From an uncultured Collinsella sp. (lineage in GTDB: Bacteria > Actinomycetota > Coriobacteriia > Coriobacteriales > Coriobacteriaceae), in NCBI GenBank assembly GCA_958428675.1, contig CAUAGV010000005.1:1-25662 (forward strand): a stretch of 25,662 bases of DNA, read 5' to 3'. Below are positions 1 to 8,967 of the stretch, piece after piece (the first letter of the stretch is position 1; every line of letters starts with the position of its first letter). Position numbers and translations under genes: made by a program. The notes beneath the pieces were generated by a model, which saw only the letters and a program-made list of their open reading frames with translations, was not told where the DNA came from and made no database searches.

Positions 1-1652
1 GCTGCCTGCTGCTGAGCGATAGCCTCCTGCTCGGCAGCCTCGCGTGCGGCAGCGCGCTTCTCCTCGAAATCGTCGACAAATTTCTTGCCCTTTGCAAGCG
101 CACCCTTAAAGAAGTTGGAAGCACTGGCGCCAATCGAAGAGAACGCGGATGCAATATCGGCATGGGGCGTTGCCGCGGGAATCTCGGCCGAAAAATCAGT
201 ATCGCTCTCGTAAGACACGCGCCTCGGCTGTTCAACGTAATCGTCGTCAGGCTCGTCCGCAACGTCTTGCGCCGGCGCGGCGGGGGCCAAAATGTCCAGT
301 CCTGCCGCGGGATCGATCGCGGACACCGCCTCGGGCTCGGCAACGGCAGCGGTAACCGCGGCAGACTCATCATCCACGGTGACGGCGGGCGCAGGTGCAG
401 TCACGACGGGGGCAGGCTCGGGCTCAAACGTCGGCTCCTCGCCCTCCTCGTAATCGAGCGTGCAGGACTCGGGAAGCATCCCGAGCGCACGGATGGAATC
501 CGAACCAAAGCGGATGTTGCCGGCGGCATTGCGATAGAGCTTGGGCTCGGGCTCGGCCGCGACAGGCTCCTCCGCCGGCTCGGCAGCGGAAACCTCGTCA
601 TTGAACTCTTCGACCTGGACAGCCTGATTCTGATCCTCGGGAACAATGGCGCCAATCAGCGTCTCGTCGGCAGATGCACCCTCAAAGCCCTCGATCTGCT
701 CGTCGAAATCCTCACCCTGTTCGGGCTCGGCCTGAGCGTCGGGAGCAATCGGCTGACCGAACTCATCCTCGGCGTAGGTAGGCTCTTCATACTCGATGGT
801 GTTGCCGTAGTCGTTTTGCTGTTGGGCCGCGGCATACTCCGCTGCTGCGCGCGCCATCTCCTCGGCACGACGCTTCTGCTCCCCAAAATAGGTATCGAAC
901 GGAACATCGTCGGGAAACTCGTTTTCGCCCTGGAAGGGAGCAACGTTGTCCATAACGCCGAGCATAGCGGCGACAGAAGACTTGTTACACACCGCGCCGG
1001 ACGTATAGGGAAGAATGTAGCGGTTAGAAATGATGTTTGCCGCGTTGGCGAGCGCAACGAGGGAAGCGAGGATCGCGACAACCCACAGCAGAACCTTGAG
1101 CGCGCCGGGGAGCGGCAGGATACGCAAGATGGCAACGGCAGCAGGGGCAACCGTGGCAACGGGCAACAGCTTGGCGATGAGCGCACGATACGAAGCATAG
1201 GGCTCGCGGGCGAGCAGCTCGGCACGGGGAGAGTCGTAGTGTGCGACAACGACCACCGGGCGGTTGCGCGGAGACGCGAGCGGGCCCGAGGCCTTGTGGT
1301 AGGCGATGACATTTTGGCTCACGCCCGTCTTGCCCAGGCGTGAAACCACGGGGTGGCCCGCGCGCTCGAGCACGTAAAGAACGGCGCCGACAATGGCCAG
1401 CAAGGTGCCGACCAAGCCGATGCCGCCGCCGATGCCCATCAGCAGGGCGCCGGCAAACGCAAGAATACCGGTAACGGCAAATGCCAACCTGCTGGGCGCC
1501 GGGGCATTGAACTCCTGAACCTCGGGATCAAAGCCGTGGTTGCGGAAGATCTGAGAGATATCCTCGGCAGCCAAGCGCTCTTCTTCGCTGCATGCCGGCG
1601 TGATGCCGGTGTTCTGCAGCAGGTGGTTAATATAGTTCTGGGTGTTCGCCAT
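1..1652 (-). CDS. Membrane protein with M28-peptidase-like domain (3' end outside window)
   Basis: The frame is open from an ATG at 1652 to the window edge, giving about 550 residues with no stop, so the gene is partial. The start is preceded by a GGAG-like ribosome site. Residues 56-95 hold two hydrophobic segments, followed by a soluble stretch with the motif VVVVAHYDSP (His138, Asp140), which resembles the first metal-ligand motif of M28 aminopeptidases. Two more membrane segments lie near 161-205. Next comes SGAVCNKSSVAAML (about 218-231), which aligns with the M28 motif GAxDNxSGxAxxLE but has Cys222 where the bridging Asp should be. From about residue 240 the protein becomes a long acidic, Ala/Pro/Glu-rich segment with little recognisable fold, then a Lys/Glu-rich helix near the visible end. 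It may be a degenerate peptidase or a membrane scaffold. The reading frame is well supported; the function is uncertain. Confidence 0.6.
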   Translation of the reverse strand, partial: MANTQNYINHLLQNTGITPACSEEERLAAEDISQIFRNHGFDPEVQEFNAPAPSRLAFAVTGILAFAGALLMGIGGGIGLVGTLLAIVGAVLYVLERAGHPVVSRLGKTGVSQNVIAYHKASGPLASPRNRPVVVVAHYDSPRAELLAREPYASYRALIAKLLPVATVAPAAVAILRILPLPGALKVLLWVVAILASLVALANAANIISNRYILPYTSGAVCNKSSVAAMLGVMDNVAPFQGENEFPDDVPFDTYFGEQKRRAEEMARAAAEYAAAQQQNDYGNTIEYEEPTYAEDEFGQPIAPDAQAEPEQGEDFDEQIEGFEGASADETLIGAIVPEDQNQAVQVEEFNDEVSAAEPAEEPVAAEPEPKLYRNAAGNIRFGSDSIRALGMLPESCTLDYEEGEEPTFEPEPAPVVTAPAPAVTVDDESAAVTAAVAEPEAVSAIDPAAGLDILAPAAPAQDVADEPDDDYVEQPRRVSYESDTDFSAEIPAATPHADIASAFSSIGASASNFFKGALAKGKKFVDDFEEKRAAAREAAEQEAIAQQQA

Positions 1653-1850
1653 GTGCGCTCCACATCCATAATCCGACAAATAGGCCCAATGCATGCACAT
1701 TAGAACCGTATATAGTCGAAAGTATACCCCGAGCGAGCGCAAACGACCGAATTCGGGCCATCTTAACGCCCCGAGCGGACAAGGATATAGCCTAATCTCC
1801 ATATCGGACTAAAATCATGGCAGCAAACCACCTTCTCATGCGAGGACTCT

Positions 1851-2873
1851 ATGACGGCAAGCGACGCGACCGCGACAATTAAAAAGGGGAATTCGGAGCC
1901 CAGTTTCGATAAAACGGCCCAGCGCATCCTCAATCTTTTCTTTGTGCTCAACAGTTCCCCCGAACCGCTGACGACCGAGCAGATCGTCTTGGATTCTGAC
2001 CTGGGATATGGCTCGAGCAACATCGACTCGGATAAGCGCAAGTTTCGGCGCGATCGTGACAAACTGCTCGAGCGTGGCATCTTAATCAAGGAGGTTCGCC
2101 CCGCCGGCGCGCAGGAGACCGAGGAAAGCTCATGGACAATCGACCGCGAGCACACGTTTGCGGCAGGCGGCCTCATCACCGCAGACGACGCCGATATCCT
2201 GCTCAACGCTATCGACCAGACAATAGCGGCCGGCTCATCCACTTTTGCCGCGCCGCTTGCCGATATTCGTTCCAAGATTGCCTACCTCACCGGCAGGACG
2301 ACGGCGGACGAAGCACCGATCCGCCGCTCTCCCACCGTCGATGCGGTATGGAGCGCCTTTGCCGAGCGATGCGCGCTGCGATTTTTATATCAGAACGGAC
2401 GCGGTGAGCAGAAAGAGCGTACCGTCTGCGTCTACGGCATGTTCGAGCGCGAGGGCGTTGCGTACTTCTGCGGCCTCGACAATGCCACCGACGACATCAG
2501 GACATTCCGCTGCGACCGTATCGTTCGCGCTTGGCGCCCCTCAAAGGCCTACGCTATCCCTGCGGACTTCAACCTCAGCGACTACCTGTTCTTTGAATTC
2601 GATTTTGCCGACCGCCCGCCCGTTGCGGCTACGTTCTCGTTCGCCCCGCAGACGCAGATCGATATGATCAACGGCCTCACGCGCGGGCGAGGTGAGCTCG
2701 CACACACCGATTCGGGATGGACTTGGACCGTTGACGTGCGCGATCTTGAAGCCGCCGCCTCATTTTGCATGGCCCACGCCATGGACGGCATGAGGCCCAT
2801 GGCCCCCAAATCGCTCAAGCAGGCGTGGAACCACCTCATTGAAAGGACGGTGCACGAGCATGCCCGTGCGTAA
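1851..2873 (+). CDS. WYL-domain transcriptional regulator, PafB-like
   Basis: This is a 340-residue protein starting at ATG 1851 behind GAGGA (1842-1846). Residues about 20-95 form a winged-helix-like region (RILNLFFVLNSSPEPLTTEQ, then a basic RRDRDKLLERGI stretch) that resembles the N-terminus of actinobacterial PafB. A WYL-type Sm-like fold follows (about 170-245); its signature is degenerate (AYFCGLD) but keeps the FRCDRI strand. A WCX-like C-terminal domain ends the protein. WYL regulators sense ligands, often nucleic acids, and the PafB/PafC pair activates the mycobacterial DNA-damage response. The next gene overlaps by 14 nt and encodes a second WYL protein, as in pafBC. No Pup-ligase gene (pafA) is adjacent, so equivalence to PafB is inference. 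The family call is firm. Confidence 0.8.
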   Translation: MTASDATATIKKGNSEPSFDKTAQRILNLFFVLNSSPEPLTTEQIVLDSDLGYGSSNIDSDKRKFRRDRDKLLERGILIKEVRPAGAQETEESSWTIDREHTFAAGGLITADDADILLNAIDQTIAAGSSTFAAPLADIRSKIAYLTGRTTADEAPIRRSPTVDAVWSAFAERCALRFLYQNGRGEQKERTVCVYGMFEREGVAYFCGLDNATDDIRTFRCDRIVRAWRPSKAYAIPADFNLSDYLFFEFDFADRPPVAATFSFAPQTQIDMINGLTRGRGELAHTDSGWTWTVDVRDLEAAASFCMAHAMDGMRPMAPKSLKQAWNHLIERTVHEHARA

Positions 2874-3777
2874 ACTCACCAGCGAGCAGAGGCTCTCGCG
2901 CGCCATCGACATCATGGAGGCCCTCTACGCCGCCGGCGAGAGCGGCATGACACGAACCGAGATTTGCAGTCGCTTTGACATCACGGGGGCGTCGCTCGAC
3001 GAGATTCTCGAGATCGTCTCGACGCTCGCGGACCGAGAATCGGGTGCGCGTATCATCTGCGAATGCCACGGCGAGCGCGTGGTCCTCACCGGTGACGCTG
3101 GGCGTGTGCTACCGCTGCGTCTGAGTGCCGCCGAGGGCGCTGTGCTCAGCCACGAACTTGAATCGTTGGGGATCGAGCCCCAGGCGGCGGCTCGAATTCG
3201 ACACGCTCTTCTACCCGAAGAGCTCGGCTATAACCAGCGCGTCTCTGACACCGTCAGCCACGGGTCGCACTGGCAGCAGCTGAGCTGCGCCATTCAGGAC
3301 GGCGTTCGCTGCCGTATCTCGTATCGCTCGATGGACGATGCACGGCCACGCGAGCGTCTGGTCGACCCCTTGCGCATTACGGCAAACGGCGACCAAACAT
3401 ACCTGATTGCCTGGGACATCGCGGTCGATGAGCAGCGCACCTATCGCATGGATAAAATCGAGGGACTCGCCTTGACGGAAGACTCCGTCGTGCCTCACGT
3501 ACCGGACGTTGCATCCCTCCACGATTCCCTTGCCCGGACGCAGCGTAGCGCAAAGCTCTTGATGCCATTCGATATGGCGGAGCATCTGGACTGGGCCGGC
3601 ATCACCCTAATCGAGCGCAGCGGGACAGACATGGCAACGGCAACCGTACATTACGGCTCCGAGCGTTGGCTGCTGAGCCAGATAATCGCAGCGGGCGGAG
3701 CCATCCGCATCTTGGATGACCCCGCTCTGTCAAGGCGTCTGTGCGATATGGCAAAAACCCTCGTCTGTCCGCTTTAG
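2860..3777 (+). CDS. WYL-domain transcriptional regulator, PafC-like
   Basis: This is a 305-residue protein. I chose ATG 2860 because AAGGACGG lies about 10 nt upstream (2843-2850); a TTG at 2839 in the same frame has no comparable site. The start lies inside the end of the preceding WYL gene, so the two are probably translationally coupled. The N-terminal third is helix-turn-helix-like (LTSEQRLSRAIDIMEAL, then TRTEICSRFDI). The centre holds a WYL core with QTYLIAWD and TYRMDKIEGL, closer to consensus than in its partner. The C-terminus is WCX-like. By analogy with PafB/PafC the two proteins may act as a heterodimer on DNA-damage genes, which is inference. Its TAG stop overlaps the stop of the convergent dinG gene by 4 nt, and no terminator hairpin separates the two genes. 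Confidence 0.8.
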   Translation: MPVRKLTSEQRLSRAIDIMEALYAAGESGMTRTEICSRFDITGASLDEILEIVSTLADRESGARIICECHGERVVLTGDAGRVLPLRLSAAEGAVLSHELESLGIEPQAAARIRHALLPEELGYNQRVSDTVSHGSHWQQLSCAIQDGVRCRISYRSMDDARPRERLVDPLRITANGDQTYLIAWDIAVDEQRTYRMDKIEGLALTEDSVVPHVPDVASLHDSLARTQRSAKLLMPFDMAEHLDWAGITLIERSGTDMATATVHYGSERWLLSQIIAAGGAIRILDDPALSRRLCDMAKTLVCPL

Positions 3778-6668
3778 CGCCGCCGCTCGTGGCGTGCACG
3801 CCACAGCTGTAGATAGTGCCCGATCTGCGCCGATTCGATGCGCTGGTAGGAGCTCGTGGGCAGCGACGTTAAGAACTTCTTGCCATAGCCCTTCGTCACC
3901 AGGCGAGGATCCGCCAAGATCAGCACACCGCTATCGGTCGACGAGCGAATCAAACGCCCCGCGGCCTGCTTAACCTCGAGCACCGCCTCGGGCAGCGAAT
4001 AGCGCGCCCATGCGCGGTCTTCGCGCAGGTTGCGCTCGCACGAGAGCGGGTCCGTGGGGCTTGAGAACGGCAACTTGGGAATGATGACGCAGCGCAGCGT
4101 CTCGCCGCTGGCATCAAACCCCTCCCAGAAGGCCTTGAGCGCAAAAAGCGACGAGGTCGGTTCGTTGATAAACCGGTCGCGCAGGCGACGAGGAGATGAG
4201 TTGCGCTGCTGGCAGTTGAGCTCCAGACCCGCACGGGCCATCTTGGGCTCAACGCGGGCGTATAGGTCCTCCATGTCGCGCCGATTGGTGAACAACGTGA
4301 GCACCGATCCGCCCATGGCAAGATGGGCGTCGACCAGTACGCGCTCGAGCGCCGTAAGATAGCTCTCACGATCGCGCGGATCGGGGATATCGCCCGCAAC
4401 GACTACAGCCATGTTCGAATCGAAGTCGTAGCTCGAATCCAAGTGCAGCGATGACGACGTTGAAGCACCGATGCGATCAAGGCCGACCGCATGGTTAAAG
4501 TGCTCAAAACTTTTGGACACCGTCATGGTCGCCGAGGCAAAGATAGCCGTGTGAACCTCGGGTAGCCACTCGGTTGCCAAAGCCTCGCCAATGTCGATGC
4601 GCTCTGCGGTCATCGACTCTCCGCCGGCACGAAGTCTGCGATTGACCTGCAGCGAATACACGTAGTGCTCATCGGTGCCATCAATGATGAGTTTGAGGTT
4701 CTCGGCCAGCTCGTGCAGGCGGCGCGAGATATCACCCAGGTCGACAACAACCTCGGGCTTGTCGGCGGCGACGGCTTGCACCAGCGCGTCGACGCTCTTG
4801 TCAGCTTGTTCCAATGCGTCGATGCCAGTGTAGGCCGACTGTAAGAAATCATGCCAGTCGTCAGATTCGCGCAGCTCGGGGCCAATCCATAGATTGGCAT
4901 TGTCATAGCCCCCACGGACACGGCGACCGAGCTCGCGAACGCCATCGAACACGCCGGCAATCGCCATGCTCGCGCGCGCAACCGTCGACGTCGCCTTGGC
5001 AGTAAGGCCCAGATAGAGCGTAGAGCCCTCGTAGGTTGCCAAATCACGGGAAACCTGGCTTAGCGCGCCGGTGCTCGAGCCACCCAGACGCTCAAACAGA
5101 ACGCGTGATTCGTCCGCCGACACCACACGCGCCCACTGACGGCGCGCCTCGCGCTCGATGGAATGGGCCTCGTCGATTACCCAATGACGAATCGGCGGCA
5201 AAATCCTGCCCTCGGCCGCGACGTTGCGGAACAGCAGGGAATGGTTGGTGACCACCACATCGGCATGCGCCGCACGACGGCGAGCGCCGTGGACCAAACA
5301 TTTATCAGGGAAAAACGGGCAGAGGCGACGAGCACACTCGCGCGAGGCCGTCGTAAAGTCGGGACGGTTGACGCTGCGCCACCGAATGCCGAGCGAGTCG
5401 AGGTCGCCATCGGCTGATTGGCAGACGTACGCCATAATGACCGCGACCGCCGTGAGCGTGTCCGCCGGATCGCGCTTGGTGGTAATCTCGACCTGGCCGC
5501 GGCTCATGCGCTCAAGCTTGCGCAGGCACGGATAGTGGTCATACCCCTTGAGAGCGCAAAATGACAGACCACCGTCCAGTTGCTCGGCAAGTTTTGGCAG
5601 CTCATGGTACATGAGCTGGTCGGCAAGATTGTTCGATTTGGTCGCAATACCAACCGTGATGTTGTTGCGGCGTGCTGCCTCGGCAAAAGGTACCAGATAG
5701 GCCATCGATTTGCCGACGCCTGTGCCTGCCTCAATTACTCGATGAGTGCCCGTGACCAGCGCATCGCGGACCTCGAGCGCCATCGCGATCTGCTCATCGC
5801 GCGGCTCGTAGGTGGGATACATGCGATTGACTAGGCCACCTGGCGCATAGTCTGCCTCAATCTCCTCACGACTCGGCATCTTGAGAACCGGCAGTTCATC
5901 GGCGTCCACCCGATCGTCGGCGCGATCGGCCTTGAGAACGTCAGCACGAGCGGCGCTGAGAGAGAAGATAGAACCAGGGTTCTGCCCTGCCAAGAATGAG
6001 AAGATAGGACGATAGGACCAAGGCACGTCCGGATGCATGTCGGCTAGGCGCGCCATGAGGCCCTGGGGCAAGTCGGTGAGCGCCACGAGCAACACGCGCC
6101 ATACGCCACACAGAGCGTCGACGTCGGCATTGGCACGGTGTGATACCGAGTCGCAGCCAAACAGATCGGCCATAAAAGACAGCTTGTGCGAGGCCAGGCG
6201 CGGAAGCGCGATGCGCGACAGCGCCAGCGAATCGATCCAAATATCGCTCACGTTGACGCCGCCTTTGACCGACTCGATAAACGAGCGGTCGAACGTGGCG
6301 TTGTGTGCGATCACCGGGCAGCCACCGACAAAATCGGCGAGAGCGGCGACGGCCTCAACCGCCGACGGGGCATCTGCCACATCGGCATTTGTAATGCTCG
6401 TGGGCTCGGTAATCTCGGCGGGAATCAGCTGCCTGGGATGCACGAAGGTATCGAAGCGGTCGATGACCTCGCGGCCCGAAAGACGGGCCGCCGAGATCTC
6501 GATCAGCTCGTTGTCCTGCACCGAAAGACCCGTGGTCTCGGTATCGAGGATAATCACATCTTCCTCGATAAGGCCGAAGGACTGCGTTTTGGCGCGGTCG
6601 GCAAGCGTGGCATAGGAGTCGATGACAAACTGCGGCGTTCCTGACGAAACCGCGTCCTCGATTAGCAT
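3774..6668 (-). CDS. dinG: DinG-family helicase with N-terminal DnaQ-like exonuclease domain
   Basis: This is a 964-residue protein of the Gram-positive DinG type. Residues about 35-200 are a DEDD exonuclease domain: Exo I LDTETTG (Asp42, Glu44), Exo II HNATFDRS and Exo III SHRANADVD. The helicase part has Walker A GTGVGKS (315-321), DEAH box DEAH (499-502) and a late motif with RLIRSS. Four cysteines in the XPD-like arrangement (in YPCLRK, RECARRLC and PDKC) suggest an Fe-S cluster. Such enzymes unwind 5'-to-3' and are linked to repair of stalled forks and R-loops; nuclease activity varies between members. ATG 6668 overlaps the end of ddl by 7 nt (ATGCTAA), implying coupling. The gene is convergent with, and overlaps the stop of, the WYL pair. 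Length is close to B. subtilis DinG (about 930). Confidence 0.93.
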   Translation of the reverse strand: MLIEDAVSSGTPQFVIDSYATLADRAKTQSFGLIEEDVIILDTETTGLSVQDNELIEISAARLSGREVIDRFDTFVHPRQLIPAEITEPTSITNADVADAPSAVEAVAALADFVGGCPVIAHNATFDRSFIESVKGGVNVSDIWIDSLALSRIALPRLASHKLSFMADLFGCDSVSHRANADVDALCGVWRVLLVALTDLPQGLMARLADMHPDVPWSYRPIFSFLAGQNPGSIFSLSAARADVLKADRADDRVDADELPVLKMPSREEIEADYAPGGLVNRMYPTYEPRDEQIAMALEVRDALVTGTHRVIEAGTGVGKSMAYLVPFAEAARRNNITVGIATKSNNLADQLMYHELPKLAEQLDGGLSFCALKGYDHYPCLRKLERMSRGQVEITTKRDPADTLTAVAVIMAYVCQSADGDLDSLGIRWRSVNRPDFTTASRECARRLCPFFPDKCLVHGARRRAAHADVVVTNHSLLFRNVAAEGRILPPIRHWVIDEAHSIEREARRQWARVVSADESRVLFERLGGSSTGALSQVSRDLATYEGSTLYLGLTAKATSTVARASMAIAGVFDGVRELGRRVRGGYDNANLWIGPELRESDDWHDFLQSAYTGIDALEQADKSVDALVQAVAADKPEVVVDLGDISRRLHELAENLKLIIDGTDEHYVYSLQVNRRLRAGGESMTAERIDIGEALATEWLPEVHTAIFASATMTVSKSFEHFNHAVGLDRIGASTSSSLHLDSSYDFDSNMAVVVAGDIPDPRDRESYLTALERVLVDAHLAMGGSVLTLFTNRRDMEDLYARVEPKMARAGLELNCQQRNSSPRRLRDRFINEPTSSLFALKAFWEGFDASGETLRCVIIPKLPFSSPTDPLSCERNLREDRAWARYSLPEAVLEVKQAAGRLIRSSTDSGVLILADPRLVTKGYGKKFLTSLPTSSYQRIESAQIGHYLQLWRARHERRR

Positions 6669-7627
6669 GCAATGCCCGCTCGACGAAGGCCCATACGGAT
6701 CAGGCTGTCACAGACCTGCGGGAACGTCATGTCGTCGGTGTGGCGGATCTCATCCGGATACAGCGACGTATCGGTCATGCCGGGAATGGTATTGGTCTCG
6801 AGGATAACGGGGCCGTCCTCGCTCACAATAAAGTCGCTGCGCGAGATACCCAGGCAACCGAGGGCCTTGTGAGCGGCACAGGCAAGTTCCTGAGCGCGAG
6901 CGTAATTCTCGGGTGAAATCTGCGCCGGAATGCGATGGATATCCGTAGGGTCGACATACTTCACGTCCAGATCGTAGAACTCGCAGTCCTCGGGCTTACG
7001 AATCTCGACAATCGGCAGGGCGCGTACGTCATCTTCGCCGTATACGCCGACGGTGATCTCGGTACCCTCGATGCACTTCTCGACCAGCACTTTGTCGCCG
7101 TACTCAAACGCCTTGGCGATTGCCGCGGGCAGCTCGGAGGGCTCATGGACCAGGGAAATGCCATAGCTGGAACCGTTGACGGCCGGCTTCACAAAGCAGC
7201 GCTCGCCACAAACCTCGACGATATGATCGATATCGACTTCATCGCCCACCTCGAGCGCAAGGCCGGGGGCAATGGGAATGCCCGCCTTGGCGTATAGGAG
7301 CTTAGAGACCTCCTTGTCGGCACCGCAGGCGCTGGCAAGTACGCCCGAGGCCGTGTAGGGGATACCCAGGGTCTCCATGGCACCCTGCATGGCGCCATCC
7401 TCACCGCCGGCGCCGTGCATGGCGATAAATGCCACATCGAATCCGCCGGTCGCCATGGTTACCATAAAGTCATCAGCGGCCGTGTCAAGCAGCTCCACCG
7501 AGGTGTAGCCGGCTTCCTTCAGTGCCACCACAACGTTCTTTCCCGAATCGAGCGAGATCTCGCGCTCGGCGGAATGACCGCCCGCCAAGACCGCTACGTG
7601 CATGTTCTCTAGGCTTTTACCCGGCAT
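6662..7627 (-). CDS. ddl: D-alanine--D-alanine ligase
   Basis: This 321-residue ATP-grasp enzyme joins two D-Ala in the cytoplasm for the peptidoglycan pentapeptide. The start is ATG 7627, with a strong GAGGAGG site 8-10 nt upstream; ATG 7603 is a weaker alternative. Visible family features are VLAGGHSAEREISL at the N-terminus, the KPAVNGSSYGIS ATP-grasp region and the C-terminal LETNTIPGMTDTSLYP metal and substrate segment. The omega-loop has FYDLDVKYVDP, where the Lys-Tyr pair corresponds to that of E. coli DdlB and predicts D-Ala rather than D-lactate as second substrate, so it does not look like a vancomycin-resistance ligase. It is divergent from rlmN across 85 bp and overlaps dinG downstream. 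Confidence 0.95.
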   Translation of the reverse strand: MPGKSLENMHVAVLAGGHSAEREISLDSGKNVVVALKEAGYTSVELLDTAADDFMVTMATGGFDVAFIAMHGAGGEDGAMQGAMETLGIPYTASGVLASACGADKEVSKLLYAKAGIPIAPGLALEVGDEVDIDHIVEVCGERCFVKPAVNGSSYGISLVHEPSELPAAIAKAFEYGDKVLVEKCIEGTEITVGVYGEDDVRALPIVEIRKPEDCEFYDLDVKYVDPTDIHRIPAQISPENYARAQELACAAHKALGCLGISRSDFIVSEDGPVILETNTIPGMTDTSLYPDEIRHTDDMTFPQVCDSLIRMGLRRAGIAC

Positions 7628-7712
7628 GGGCAGACTCCTCCTCTATAATTTCTGCAGCTGATACCATATTGTAGCGATACCCTCTACGTTTCCCCAAAAT
7701 CGAAAGGCTTCC

Positions 7713-8765
7713 ATGAATCCCAGGACTAAATCTCAGGACATTCGCGACTTGAGCCAAAACGATATTCGCGAGCTCGTGGCCGAACTTGGCCAGCCCGCCT
7801 TCCGCGCGAAGCAGCTCATCGAATGGGTCTTTGAGAAGAACGTTTGTTCGTTTGACGATATGACCAACCTTCCCAAGGCTTTCCGTGAGCAGCTTAAAGA
7901 GGCTTTTGCCTTTGATACGCCGACTGAACTCACCAAGCAGGTTTCCAAAGATGGCTCGCGCAAGTATCTGCTCGAATACCACGATGGCATTTCCGTCGAG
8001 ACTGTCGGCATGCCCCGTCGTAACAAACTTTCCGTCTGCGTTTCCACCCAGGCAGGCTGCGGCATGGGCTGCGCCTTTTGCGCTACCGGTCTCAACGGCC
8101 TCAAGCGCTCTCTGACCGCTCAAGAGATCGTCGACCAGGTGCTTCATGTATCCAACGACTTTGGCGAGCGTGCCACAAGCGTTGTCTTCATGGGCCAGGG
8201 CGAGCCGTTTGCCAACTACGACGAGGTTCTCAAGGCATTGCGTATCCTCAACGACCCCGATGGTATCGGTATCGGCGCTCGTCACCTCACCGTCTCTACC
8301 AGCGGCGTTATTCCCGGTATTCGCAAATTTGCCGATATCCCCGAGCAGTTCACTCTTGCCGTTTCCCTGCATTCCGCCATCCAGTCGACGCGCAATAAGC
8401 TCATGCCCGGTGTTAAGAAATACACGCTGCTTCGCCTTCACGAAGCGCTTCAGCTCTACACCGAGAAGACTGGCCGCCGCCCGACCTATGAGTATGCCAT
8501 GATCGAAGGCGTCAACGATACGAATCCCGAGATGCAGGCACTCTGCGACTTCTGCGAGGGAACGCTGTGCCACGTTAACCTGATTCAACTTAACGACATC
8601 GAGGGCAGCCCGCTCAAGCCGTCGCCGATTCATAAGGTTGAGGATCTTCAGCGTCGTCTTGAGTCCCGTGGCATCGAGACCACGATTCGTAACTCCCGTG
8701 GTAACGATATTGACGCCGCTTGCGGACAGCTGAAACAGCGCTTCAAAGTTCAGAAGAACGCATAG
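7713..8765 (+). CDS. rlmN: Dual-specificity rRNA/tRNA adenine-C2 methyltransferase RlmN
   Basis: This 350-residue radical-SAM enzyme methylates C2 of A2503 in 23S rRNA and, in some bacteria, A37 of certain tRNAs. The cluster-binding motif CGMGCAFC places cysteines at 116, 120 and 123. The C-terminal catalytic cysteine is Cys337 in DAACGQL. FMGQGEP and the SLH motif near the middle are also typical. The N-terminal accessory domain (about 1-90) contains the LGQPAFRAKQLIEWVF stretch characteristic of the family. The start is ATG 7713 behind GAAAGG (7702-7707). It is a single gene, divergent from ddl and followed at 8803 by a strong hairpin terminator. Codon use has more T-ending codons than the gyrase genes. 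Confidence 0.97.
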   Translation: MNPRTKSQDIRDLSQNDIRELVAELGQPAFRAKQLIEWVFEKNVCSFDDMTNLPKAFREQLKEAFAFDTPTELTKQVSKDGSRKYLLEYHDGISVETVGMPRRNKLSVCVSTQAGCGMGCAFCATGLNGLKRSLTAQEIVDQVLHVSNDFGERATSVVFMGQGEPFANYDEVLKALRILNDPDGIGIGARHLTVSTSGVIPGIRKFADIPEQFTLAVSLHSAIQSTRNKLMPGVKKYTLLRLHEALQLYTEKTGRRPTYEYAMIEGVNDTNPEMQALCDFCEGTLCHVNLIQLNDIEGSPLKPSPIHKVEDLQRRLESRGIETTIRNSRGNDIDAACGQLKQRFKVQKNA

Positions 8766-8783
8766 GGGAGTCGCACTCCAAAA

Positions 8784-8799
8784 CGTTTCATGTGAAACA
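8784..8799. promoter_or_regulatory. parS: Degenerate parS-like site
   Basis: CGTTTCATGTGAAACA differs from the parS consensus TGTTTCACGTGAAACA at positions 1 and 8. It lies between the rlmN stop and its terminator, about 2.1 kb from the perfect parS cluster. ParB may bind it weakly; this is inference from sequence similarity. Confidence 0.5.
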
Positions 8800-8802
8800 T
8801 CG

Positions 8803-8845
8803 AACGGCCCCTGTTGCAGGATATGCAACAGGGGCCGTTTCATTT
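8803..8845 (+). terminator. Rho-independent terminator after rlmN
   Basis: A 16-bp perfect stem (8803-8818 with 8824-8839) around a 5-nt GGATA loop is followed by TTTCATTTATT-type T-rich sequence. It sits 37 nt after the rlmN stop. Confidence 0.9.
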
Positions 8846-8885
8846 ATTGACCTCAATTTTGGACCGCTGCTAGCTTTCCCATTTT

Positions 8886-8934
8886 TTACGGACAAAATAA
8901 GGGACCCTTGTCTCATGAATCAGACAAGGGCCCC
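8886..8934 (-). terminator. Rho-independent terminator of the rsmG-parA-parB unit
   Basis: A stem of 9 plus 3 bp with one A/C mismatch (8901-8913 with 8922-8934) is followed, reading leftward, by a T-rich tract (TTATTTTGTCC then a run of six T). It lies just downstream of the small gene after parB and faces the rlmN terminator. Confidence 0.8.
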
Positions 8935-8955
8935 TCAAAATATGCAGGGTAATTG

Positions 8956-8967
8956 TTAGGTACCTAA
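8956..8967. repeat. 12-bp palindrome TTAGGTACCTAA, copy 1
   Basis: This perfect palindrome covers the stop codon of the small gene downstream of parB. An identical 12-mer lies at 12460-12471, immediately upstream of jag. The two copies bracket the parB-parA-rsmG-jag segment. Confidence 0.7.

Noticed and set aside
162..1343. A 393-codon rightward open frame opposite the M28-like gene
   Set aside because: It is Arg/Gly/Leu-rich and lacks domains. The leftward frame gives sensible membrane helices, peptidase-like motifs and a placed ribosome site.
6662..7627. ddl as a vancomycin-resistance D-Ala--D-Lac ligase
   Set aside because: The omega-loop Lys-Tyr pair matches D-Ala-D-Ala ligases, and no vanH or vanX partner genes are nearby.
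7617..8843. A 408-codon open frame antisense to rlmN, reaching into the ddl start
   Set aside because: rlmN carries the full radical-SAM motif set. The antisense frame crosses the ddl promoter region and the rlmN terminator.
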